The notes below the pieces were generated by a model. It saw only the letters and a list, made by a program, of their open reading frames with translations, ran no database searches and had not been told where the DNA came from. A DNA stretch of 64,000 bases from Collybia mongolica (taxonomy: Eukaryota > Basidiomycota > Agaricomycetes > Agaricales > Clitocybaceae): NCBI GenBank assembly GCA_013420905.1, contig JAAXNY010000004.1, positions 310,001 to 374,000 on the forward strand, written 5' to 3'. Numbering within the stretch: the first letter of the stretch is position 1; the number at the start of each line of letters is the position of its first letter. The position numbers and the translations under genes are program-made. Of the stretch, positions 11,120-20,631 are shown in pieces.

Positions 11120-11580
11120 CTAGGGCAAAGGGCAGCACTACTTTTCAATCTTGATCTGTGATAATCTATTTCAATGCCCACTGGGCTGAACTTCATGCGA
11201 ACTCAAGATCACGTGGGGGTGTCAAAACAAACCCTGATTTTGACTGATTTTGGGGGGAAAAAGGGACAAAATCAAAATCGAACTCAGCCCTGAAATCAGC
11301 CTGAACACGCTGAGGAATGCAGGTCTGCATTCCCCTAATGAGAATTTAATTATTTTCCATGGGGGTATAGTTTTGAGCTGAGTTTTAAATAACATGTTTC
11401 CGTATTCGGCTCACTGCTGATTAGATTTGGTATGTAATTTAGTGACTTGACACATCTCAGCTATCTAAATTTCAGGCCACAGGCGAGGTAGCAGACAACA
11501 GTGCGCCATTGCTGACATCTTCCTTGGTCACAATACGGCTTACCTTCCTTGATCAATCCTACATGAATTTTCAGGGGCAA

Positions 11581-11704
11581 GAGGGTCTTTGTGGCGGATT
11601 TTTTGATTTTTTTGTTATCTCCTTCACAGGCCCAAAAAAAATGTAATTTTGATGAATCTTGAAAAATATGAGAGAATCAAAAAAATCCGCCAGAAAGACC
11701 CTCT
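11581..11704. repeat. hairpin-forming short inverted-repeat element (MITE-like)
   Basis: Arms of about 28 bases, starting GAGGGTCTTT on the left and ending AAAGACCCTC on the right, are near-perfect reverse complements (GGCGGATTTTTTGATT against its complement at 11674-11704). They enclose an A/T-rich loop of about 65 bases. No ORF fits. It could be a miniature inverted-repeat transposon or simply a hairpin. I found no target duplication. Confidence 0.6.
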
Positions 11705-11864
11705 CCGGGCAGATATTTTGAACAACTTTTACTATTAGACCAATCCATTATCTTCAGTTTCTGAGCCATCAGCAATGTGGGTCATCAAATGGCACTTTTC
11801 CAAGCCGGACAAATAACTATAAACAAAGCGAAAATAACCGGTAATTGCCCCTCCCCATTTACAG

Positions 11865-11945
11865 GACCCCTTAGCTCAGTGGTAGAGTGTGTGATTCCAG
11901 TGATGGGCTTCCACAAAGTCATCCGTTCAAGTCGGGTAGGGGTCA
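11865..11945 (+). tRNA. trnW-CCA: tRNA-Trp (CCA) with a short intron, copy 1
   Basis: The acceptor arms GACCCCT and AGGGGTC pair fully. The D arm (GCTC-AGTGGTA-GAGT) includes an A-box TAGCTCAGTGG. The T arm (ATCCG-TTCAAGT-CGGGT) includes a B-box. The anticodon stem starts TGTGA and the anticodon after T33 reads CCA. The arm is 9 bases too long, which fits an intron after position 37 whose TGG can pair with the anticodon, as in eukaryotic tRNA introns. The stem has one A-C mismatch at 31-39 and position 37 is G rather than the usual A for Trp, so it could be a variant or weakly functional. A T run follows as Pol III terminator. Confidence 0.75.
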
Positions 11946-13123
11946 TATATTTTGTTCTACTTGTAGCATGATCACTCTTTTTTCCGTTATACATAACGTT
12001 TGTTAACTCAATTCGAGGCTGACATCTAGTTATAGAAAATTCTTAATACGAGTTTGGGAGTCCCGTTCAACTTGGGGACAAATCTGAAGGCGGCAAGGTG
12101 CAAGCACGATATGGATCTTGCCACCTGTCGACCCCTTTGCCTATCAACTCCTACAATTTACGCCCACTTGCGGTGAAGCCTTGGAACTGTTGCGCCCTGC
12201 ATTCGTGGTAGCGTACACAGATTTATGCACGTGATAATTCAAGCATGAATATTGCTGCCGCCAGGTGCTTGCATCGTCGACTTACATGAAACACCTTGAT
12301 ACTCGTCTTCTCGTGGCCTCTAGCCTTACGATTGCAAGGACCATATAACTCCCTGATTCGATGTAGGTCGCTATAATCATCAAGGTGCACTCTTCAAACA
12401 CTCATGTATGTTGAATGTCGCATCCAAAGTCTGATTGTATCAGATTACTCAGATACTTCGAGGTACAATCCACAATAGGAACGCGTCCAATCTAAAGCGG
12501 GTTTGTGGGCGTTGGAGGTGCTTTTTCGTGAAGATAACCGTGCTCTAGCTGCTTCTTCAGGCTTCTTCACGTGTTCAAAACCCACGAGAGTGTGTCCGCT
12601 CCGTCGAGCTGTGGCTAAGGTGGACGCGGTAATACTCTTCGACATTCTGTGAGCGAGAGCCAAATTTTCCACACGTCACCTGTGAAGGTACTGTACTATT
12701 TCGATCTTAGCTTCGTCATATGGATTTGACCTTGTGAAGGGAAGCTTTTTTTGGGTGATGGTCACGCAAAATTTTGCAGAAGGAAGTTATTTTTTGATAT
12801 TCTGTATATAGAGTGGTCGAGAACAATGGTCGACGAGGAGGGTGAAGGTCTAATATTATTTATGTGGGTTATGGGAATCTAGGCTATCCTTCAACCAATC
12901 ACGGCACGAGGGTTTGACTAGGAATTGCCCCGAAATACCATTGACGTTTTCAAGACGTTTTCTCAAACATTTTATACCCATTTGTCAGAACGTGGTCAGT
13001 CAAACGACAATATGATGGCCGTGGCGTGCTGGATGGCTTAAAGGCGGCCTTAGACGCTCGCTGCCATGTATGGTTCAATAATGTTACCGACAACATAGGC
13101 GACATACTGGGCCCTTCTGTCAT
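11946..13123. other. intergenic between the two tRNA genes, no gene seen
   Basis: No exon chain or family motif could be supported on either strand. A short minus-strand frame near 12,445-12,672 has no supporting context. Confidence 0.4.
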
Positions 13124-13204
13124 GACCCCTTAGCTCAGTGGTAGAGTGTGTGATTCCAGAAATGGGCTTCCACAAAGTCATCCGTTCAAGTCGGGTAGGG
13201 GTCA
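13124..13204 (+). tRNA. trnW-CCA: tRNA-Trp (CCA) with a short intron, copy 2
   Basis: It is identical to the copy at 11865 except for two bases in the intron region (CCAGAAATGGG here, CCAGTGATGGG there). The acceptor, D and T arms, A-box and B-box are all conserved, and the same A-C mismatch in the anticodon stem is present. Since both copies share the mismatch, it is probably the normal form of this isoacceptor and not decay. A TTTTT run follows within ten bases. The flanks of the two copies are unrelated, so this is not a recent local tandem duplication of a longer unit. Confidence 0.75.
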
Positions 13205-14063
13205 AATCTTTTTGCTGCTTTGCCATTGCTTCACTCCCTGGACACTGTTCTTTCAGAGCATTGTCTACATATCCGTTTGCGAGGCGATGTAGGCCTTTTG
13301 AGTCCTCAAAATCCCAGGGACTCAATCCCCGGACTGCGTAGCTTAATTATTGATCCATACCGATCACCGTGCAATTGGCAATATTTACTTCGAGATGTTT
13401 ACTCTCAGGGCGACTTCCATTCTGTGATTGTGCTTTGAACGATCGAGAAGGACCTCGACAGCGATGAGAAGGTGACGCTTCGAGATGTGAATTACGGCAT
13501 AAGTACATGTGGATGATATTTTATCAGGAAGGCACCTCAATTGATACCCAGACCCTGGCAGGTACATACTGTTTTCACGCCTTGATACCAGTTGATGGTC
13601 CCATTCACATTCAAGAAGGGGAGACACACCTGGTTTGTATGGAGTTCCGTCGGCGGGGATGATTGAGCATGGCCAGAACCATATATGATATTCGGGTGAC
13701 TACCCAATGCTGGCCTCGTCTGCACAGCAGTTCTTGGCCCTAATACGACGCAAGTTTCCAGTGATGTGGGTGGAGTGTGATAGCTTGTATGTAATGTCCC
13801 AGAGAGATAAGGATAATGCAGAAGACACCGTCGTATCTAAGGGGCAAGATCCCAGAATTAATAGCTACATGGAGGTATATATAAGATGCCTGATGATTCT
13901 AGAGCAGTGCAGGTGCGAGGTATATGTTAGCGTGTGTGGTGTGCCGTGAAAGGAAGGATCGTAAGAAGTAAGCAAACCAAGATGCGCGCGATTGCTGCCA
14001 GCGCTATGAAGGCGGGAAAAAAAATAAAAAATGAACGTTGCTTCGTGGGGTTGAAGATGAGGA

Positions 14064-15050
14064 TCAATCATCCCAGCTCAGAGTGATGGCGCCCATGTCC
14101 TGAATCCGAAAATCAATATCAGATACAGGAGATAAGGACAATTGGGGAAATGAGCAAGGACTGGGAGACGCATTGGGGTGATCCTGAAGAAAAAGTTTGC
14201 GTTGACGTGATGGGAAAGAAAAGAAGATGAACGCACTCCGTGTAGAGTGGCTACTGGAGCAACTTCGTCGCCACTTAAAGGTAGTACCTCACCTAACCGG
14301 GCTCGAGCGCCTTGGGGTTCCGTACCGACCACTGGTTGCAGATTAGCGTTGAGGTCCCTGTCTTTCTCCTTGGGTTCCGATTGTGAAGTTTCTCCCGCTT
14401 TCAGCCGTGTCCGGCCTCGTCGTCCAGCGGCCGCTGCGCCACAGCCCCGTATGAGACGAACGTTTAGTATTGGCCTCGGTGAGGCAAACTCTTCAACGTC
14501 AATCTGACCGTCAACGAAGCGGATCGCACGTCCCCGGCGGGATGAAATGGATGAAAGCGACCCTGACCGTGATGCTTGCCGAGACGGAGACTGCTCTTCA
14601 GAGAATGCGGAGACGGTTTGGATACCCGACCGTTTTGGTGGTTGGTAGGTCTGCGATGATTGGCTTTCACGGGTGGTCGAGGCAGATCGAGACGATGATG
14701 GGTCCTGCGCTAACTGGGTTCGGTTGTAGAGATTGAATGGGAGCTGCGATGTTACATTGACCATTTTTCTGTGGAAAATATGAAGTCGTATGTAGCGTGA
14801 CGCCGCGTGTTGGCGGGAGGGTACTCGTGCCTGCACCACTCACCCTTCTTTGTCCCGGACTATCGAACCCAGCCGTTGCTGGAGTTTTCTCTGGTCAATC
14901 GCCACCACATCATATGCGTTCTCTCTAAGGAGATCCATCACCCCAGGTAAGTAAAACCCAGAGTGGATTACGGGAGCAAAACTCACAAGGACGGCTCCGT
15001 CGTCGCGGGGATAAGCCGCGACCGGTCGTCTGCAATATCCTTATCACGGA
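14064..15050 (-). CDS. hypothetical protein, possibly LAMTOR1/Meh1-like; N-terminus unresolved
   Basis: Exons 14987 to about 15050 (5' end unclear), 14844-14924, 14237-14768 and 14064-14183 join in phase by GT-AG introns and end at TGA 14064-14066. The N-terminal part reads DIADDRSRLIPATTEPSL, ENAYDVVAIDQRKLQQRLGS and IVRDKEGKMVNVTSQLPFNL. The middle is Ser/Arg-rich and low complexity. The end reads PVSDIDFRIQDMGAITLSWDD. The early acidic RSRLIP followed by LQQRLGSIVRDKEGKMVNV recalls LAMTOR1-type proteins that tether Ragulator/EGO to the vacuole. A Cys-Cys pair (FSCCLGRRS, near 15,110) upstream could be a lipidation site, but I could not join that exon with a normal-sized intron. The functional guess is weak, while the exon chain is well supported. 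Confidence 0.6.
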
Positions 15051-15064
15051 TTGAGCACTCAATG

Positions 15065-16049
15065 AAACTGGGTAATCACTGTTGCTTACTGATTCATGGG
15101 AGCGTCTGCCCAGGCAGCAGGAAAACACCTGCACGAAGAGCGAGACCATGGGCCAGTTCTCGGCGTCAAAGGAAAAGGCGATTTCAAGGAAATAGTTTGA
15201 TGGGGCAGTCCGTGCGTTAATTAAGCAACGCACGTGATAGCTATGCACTTATCTAAATTGATGTGGAAAGTAATAGAAAGCCCTGAATTGTGATTAAGGA
15301 TGTCCAGCCACTCCCGTCGTAAATTGCGTCGTAAATTCGATGGAGGTTCCATGGCAACTTCCTTTAGGTTCGTGCCCGATCTTTTGGGCCTCTTAGCCTA
15401 TGTTGTATTATAAGCACTCGCCTAGTCTGCCGCGATTCACTTGGCGTGTCGCGCTCAGGCATTCAATCACGTGCAGTGGATAAACCAACCAAAAAGGGAT
15501 TATTTCCAAGTTTTTGTTTTCTGTTGCTTTCGTTGTAATGGCTTGTGTCTGCTCACAACTAGTTTTTCTATCTACTTTCCACAAAAACGGCGTTTCACGA
15601 TGCTCTATGAGATGGAATATTCTAATTTCTATACATTGGTAAGGCGGGTCTTTAGCTTCAATGTGCTCAGGGTTAAAATTTTTTTTTTCAGTCTTCTGCA
15701 TAGAACATCCTTATTCTTGGGATGTACGCGGTCACCATGGCGGAGCTTCATTCTAAAAACCAAAAGCTCCACAGTTCTACTCTCAAAAGGTGGATGGTAC
15801 GTTGTGATTAGTCTGTTATTCTGTGAATGAAAGAACAGACATAATTTCATGCCAGGATGAATCATGTCACGAACTTTCGAAGAGACTGGGGTTAGAAGTG
15901 AAGTGCTGCATGGGAGCACATATGAACCAGGATGGGGCTATCGACCCAATGAAGCGTCCATGATTTGGCGAGGTGCTAGAGATACAACAAGTTCTAGTAA
16001 GCCTAATCGATTCGTCCTAATGTACATAAATTCATATTTCGTTAAGCAG
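15065..16049. other. intergenic, no gene seen
   Basis: Short open frames exist on both strands but no exon chain or motif is convincing. Confidence 0.35.
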
Positions 16050-16895
16050 TCATAAAAACGCCTTGAAGCCTTCCAAACAACTCAGCATAACTCCACGATT
16101 CTCCACCGAGACCATTCCTTCGTCCCATAGGAGATTATGTCTGTTCACAGGAGGCACGAGTCGTTGGACAATCGTAGCCCTCATGGGGCGTTGTGCACTT
16201 TGCACAGACTCTACAAGCCCGGCTGTAATCTCGAACTTGTACAGCACGGGGGTGGCACCCGTCATAACGACTGCGGGGATGACTTTCGTGTCGACAGGGG
16301 GCAACCGCGCCGCCCGGAGCGCACGATTGTAGGACTGGAACACGGCAATAGCCTGGGCGAAGAGCTGGGGCTCGGGATCCCCGCTCTTGGGATCATGCAC
16401 CCGTCTGTCTGCTTTAATTATCATGAGGGTAGTTTGGTTGATGGGATCCCAGAGGCAGACGTCCGCGATGACGTGCAGGCTGCGGCCGCATGTATAAAGG
16501 GGCAAGTCCATGTTGCGGCGGACGAGGCGGTTGGGCAGCTGGCTGAAGCCGAGGATGCGGAGGAGATGGGCGGCGAAGTCGGACATGGTGCAATCTGTAT
16601 CTGGGGAGCCCTGCATGGCGGCGTACATGTAGGCGAAGAAGAGCTGGTCGTTTTTCGTGAGGAATTCTTGGTTGGCGACGACGTCAGAGGTGGTGAGGAG
16701 CTCTGGGGAGACGGAGGGGTGGGGGAGCTTATTCGTCCCGAAGAATGTGGCGGCGTTGGTATCAACAACCTTGACCCTGTAGGCATGGAGGTCTTCAGCC
16801 GTCCATGAAGAGCCTAATTTCGCAAGTCGGGTATCGTAATCCATGATAGGGGTGAGAGGAGTTTTTTTGCAAGGTACCTTTTCTCCAACTGACAT
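16050..16895 (-). CDS. basidiomycete-expanded hypothetical family with a nuclease-fold-like core
   Basis: A single-exon frame gives 281 residues from ATG 16895 (MSVGEKVPC). The frame stays open upstream to 17165, but that part does not look like the family. Recognisable blocks are ATFFGTNKLPHP, FAAHLLRILGF, LHVIADVCLWDP, LFAQAIAVFQSYNRALR and TGATPVLYKFEITAGLVESV, ending CLEGFKAFL. Proteins of this shape are common in mushroom genomes, often in many copies. The central pattern of an Asp (ADVCLWD), then a beta strand with E-x-K, then Q-x-x-A-x-A resembles a PD-(D/E)xK fold. Here the usual QEDK-like segment reads IKADR, so the key acid and lysine are not in the expected places. No known function. 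The nuclease comparison is inference. Confidence 0.6.
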   Translation of the reverse strand: MSVGEKVPCKKTPLTPIMDYDTRLAKLGSSWTAEDLHAYRVKVVDTNAATFFGTNKLPHPSVSPELLTTSDVVANQEFLTKNDQLFFAYMYAAMQGSPDTDCTMSDFAAHLLRILGFSQLPNRLVRRNMDLPLYTCGRSLHVIADVCLWDPINQTTLMIIKADRRVHDPKSGDPEPQLFAQAIAVFQSYNRALRAARLPPVDTKVIPAVVMTGATPVLYKFEITAGLVESVQSAQRPMRATIVQRLVPPVNRHNLLWDEGMVSVENRGVMLSCLEGFKAFL

Positions 16896-17730
16896 GTTAT
16901 TTAACAGAGTAAAAGGGGCTGGTCTGAGACTGAAGAAACCTCGTGTTAGCTGGTTTGAATCATGTTTAAGGTTGAAAGAGGATTGAAGGATGAGCGGTGG
17001 CTGTGCCTTCGGAACTCCGTCATCGGAAAAGGGGGTTTGGTCGCACAGAGAAAGCATTCTTATCACGCTGTTTGTGCCAATCCCACCATCTCCATGTTGG
17101 AGGCGTTTTGCAACTCCAACTTTGACATTGCGGAACTCTGGGGCAGGTGGATTAACCAATAGCAAGGTCTGAATACATCATGTTGCAATGAATACATCAT
17201 GTTGCAAATTCATTCATCCACAAACTATCTCTATTCAGCCAGTTCTGACTCCAGAGCACATATACCGATGATGCGCTTACACGCCCGGAATACCACCACA
17301 CGATATTTTCAGATCCACATTAAATTTAAAGATCTCCACTCAAGGCTATATTACTGTTATCGGCACTGCATAGGACTCTTTTTAGATATATGGATGAGGC
17401 CCTTTTGAGCTACTTACATCCTTATCAAATGTGAGTTACTCCGTCACGTTGAAAATCGTAATGACCTTAAACGCGAATCCAAAGAATTACCCCTAAATAA
17501 GACGTCACGTTATGATTTCATACTTGCCTCGGCGGCAGTTCTCGAATTACAACACAACCCGAATAATAATAATGCGCGGAGCAACTGTCAACGTAATTAC
17601 TGTTTGGCAAGCCCTCCATTGGGTAACATTCGAATGATGGGCGTGCATGCCGGCAGGACTTGAGCGCTGGCAACTACCTCGTCCACCACCGGTTTTTTTC
17701 CCCTCGAAATTCCCGATTCTCTGCTAGTCT

Positions 17731-20368
17731 ATGGCGCCTGACAATGCGAAACCGGAAGAAGATCCCGCCGAACGACGGGCATGGATGGTCCAGTTCTGGT
17801 TGGAGGAACTTCAGTTGTGGGACGAGCTTGTGAGGGACGGCAAGGTCATGAAGCGAGTAGAGAGCATGGAGCAGCCTGGAAGCATAGACGCGTCCAAAAT
17901 TCCGAAAATCGGTGAAGACACCGACGATGTTAATCACAGTGGAATTGAGCACAATGCAAGTGAGGATCACGACAGAGACGACGACAGTCACGACAAAGAA
18001 CAAGAGGCTGAAGTTGAAGGTTCAGGAGAGGAAGGAGAGGAAGAGGAAGAAATCAGGTGCGCCAAATCCGAGTTTACCGATCGGCTTCACTAATATAAGC
18101 TATAAGGCCGGTCTCCGCTATGGACTTATATCAAGCAGGTCACGTCGAGGAGGCATATCACCAAATGTGTTTCCTCACGTCTTCATTCGTGATAGGAGAG
18201 GATGTTCCCTTGAGTCTCACGGCAGGTGTTCGAGACGAGACCTACATGGCCATGACCACTTTGGAACAAGCACACCTGTTGTGGTGCTATCACGGACTCG
18301 CCAAGTGCGAGCGCACGATGGGTAACCTGCAAGAGGTAAGAGAAGCGACATACGGTGACCAATTTTTCAAACTCATATTTCGTTGCAGGCGTTGATGTGG
18401 ATAGAGGAAGCCCGAGCTGTTGTGCTGAACGCTCGCTTCACATTGAAAAAGCCTCTTCGTGGTGAAATCCATCTTATTTCCATCCTCTCTCTTCGACGTT
18501 GACAAGTCATTGCAATAGACTGGGAGCCATACAACCCCGAACTGCACGAATTCACCAGGGAGAACCTTAAGATTCAATCCTTGGCTGCCAATATCTTCTT
18601 CCAACTGGGCAACACTGGTTGCACCCTGCAGAGGCTCTGGAGCGTCAAAACCAGCGTCTTTGATCTCACGACGCATCAAAAGATCCCAGTAGACGTTTTC
18701 GCCATAAACTTTCCAAAACTCATCAAAATGATCAAACTGCGACATCCCGACCCCAAGCGCCATGTTGGGTTGGACGCAAAATTTCCGGAATTGTGTGTGT
18801 CGGGGTCGTGGCAGAAACTCAGGATCCGCAATGCAGGGGGACCCTCGAAAAGATTGGAGAATTCGCAAGCTTTATCTGGGATGGTGCGTTGGCGATCAGA
18901 TGATGATATATACCTTGGTAATCTGACAGTTCGTCATTTGTAAAGGCCACCTCTACATCGCTGGTGGGCGATCCCAAAACACTCACGGTCCCATCCATCG
19001 TCAATCTGGACACCCGCGAATCGTGGGTCTCCCTTCCAAAATATCCTGTCAGTGTCGCGGCGACAGGAGAGTTTCTTGGGTGGCACATGGTTCTTGACTC
19101 TACACGCGCAAGAGCATACCTGTTCACGGGTCGTCCCACGCTGGACTTCTTTGACCTCAAGGCTAATCGGTGGGACTGCATGCCCACGAGGTTCAAACCG
19201 ACCAATCCGGATGATCAAGCTGCGGGCATTGAAGACTGGCCGTACCCGAAGAACGAATTGAGGTACTCTACACAGCAGCTGGTAGACGGGAAGTTATATG
19301 TCTTTGGCGGCACGCATGGGATGTTGGGCGACGGCTGTAATTTGTTTATGGTCTTAGATCTTGGTACTAAGCAATGGTCAAGGCTCAGTGGTACCGTCTT
19401 TCCGGGTCCAAAGCGATTATTCATGCCCGGGGCATAGGCAATCTGCTTCGAGCTGGGTAGATAAGGACGGAGAACGCATATTTCTTCTGTTTGGAGAGTG
19501 CGATCGCATGGCTTCGCCCACATCCACAAAACGTGTACTAGTTTTGGGGTACGCCTATGATGATCTTTGGAGTTGGAATATAAGAACCGGAAAGTGGTTC
19601 CGGGAAAAAATGGGTGGGAACCCGCCGTGCGCTAGAACGGAGGCTACATGTATATACGTAAGCCTCTGTTGGCATCGCCATGTTGATTCTGTGTTGATCC
19701 GTTCCCCAGCATCCGGGTCTCCAAAAGGCCATTGTTTTCGGAGGATACAACGCCAACGCTCCGACCGATTATGTTGTGGACAATAACGTTAATCGTTTGG
19801 CGTTCTCATACTACGCCGATACCTTTGTTTATGGTGGCCCAACTTCTGGAGAAACGCCCACTTCTGAGGAATCCTCAAAACAATTTTTAACAGGTCCTCG
19901 ATGGCAGCAAGTCATCAGTCATGGGTTCCCAAGTTACCGATCTATGGCACAACTAAACGTCGACCCAGCCACCGGGAAGATTTACCTTTACGGCGGAAAG
20001 ATCACCAACGAGTATATATCGTCGCGGAGGGTGTCCCACGCTTTCGGGGACCTCTGGCAGCTGCAGCTCACCCCGTCAAGGGCGCATCCTGAGGAGGCCA
20101 AGCCTGATGGCGGGCGGCAAATGGAGCCTGAGCTAGTGCGGCGTTGCTTCGCATGTGGATCTGTTGGTTCTTGGAAGAAATGCGGTGGTTAGTAATGAGT
20201 TTATCTCCCGTCTCGGGATTAACTAACGACCCGCAACGCACATTAGGCTCGTGCGGAGGTCAGGCATACTTTTGCGATTCTGACTGCCTGAAAGAAGGCT
20301 GGAAAGAGCACAAACGCATGCACAAATGCAAGCCTAATAATACATCTTCAAACTTGCCAGGATCCTAA
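17731..20368 (+). pseudogene. Kelch-repeat + MYND zinc-finger protein, frameshifted
   Basis: Exons 17731-18056, 18107-18335, 18389-18461, 18519-18883, 18946 to about 19657, 19710-20187 and 20247-20368 join through GT-AG introns. An N-terminal acidic region is followed by helical repeats (LYQAGHVEEAYHQMC, LAKCERTMGNLQ, ALMWIEEARAVV). Kelch-type strands follow (LYVFGGTHGMLGDG, YAYDDLWSWNIRTGKW, KAIVFGGYN, GKIYLYGGK, FGDLWQLQL). A C-terminal MYND finger (CFACGSVGSWKKCGG, YFCDSDCLKEGW, WKEHKRMHKC) spans the last intron. MYND fingers bind proline-rich protein motifs and Kelch propellers also mediate protein contacts. Two defects are visible. A pair of opposite frameshifts near 18,830-18,850 and 18,980-19,000 scrambles about 30-40 residues but restores the frame. 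A further shift near 19,395 leads to a stop at 19,435. It may be a young pseudogene or an assembly error. Confidence 0.8.
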
Positions 20369-20631
20369 GTCTTGCTCTAACCATTTTTCTGCCAAACGAA
20401 AAGTTGCATTGTAGAATAAAGCGAGTTTCATTATCGGGATCACGAAGGTAGAAGGTATATGCTGGGGAGATTATGGCAACGATCCTTAAAAAAAATGGAA
20501 GGGTGTACAACGTAGATTGTACAACAGAGGATACAGGAATGGGAATATGAATGACAAATGAAAGCGAATTGGCGGTTAAACGGAGTCCATATGAAAGTAG
20601 GCTAGCTGGTGGCGCATATGAAAAGTGTGTC

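Larger units (their letters stand above)
9407..11335. mobile_element. non-autonomous PIF/Harbinger-type element with degenerate inverted ends
   Basis: The ends are related inverted repeats. From 9407 the plus strand reads GGGG, then CCTGCATT, then GCGCGTTCA and CTGATTTC. From 11335 the minus strand reads GGGG, then CCTGCATT, then AGCGTGTTCA and CTGATTTC. They flank ATA on the left and TAA on the right, which is compatible with a decayed 3 bp TWA target duplication, though not an exact match. Inside lie a Myb/SANT-like gene reading inwards on plus and the start of a Harbinger transposase reading inwards on minus. This two-gene content is the known signature of PIF/Harbinger elements. Both genes are cut off where they meet near 10,600-10,650, so the middle of the element has been lost. 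Confidence 0.65.

Noticed and set aside
15441..15830. Plus-strand frame near 15.5 kb as part of a gene
   Set aside because: Possible GT-AG pairs do not keep a frame open and no family motif appears.
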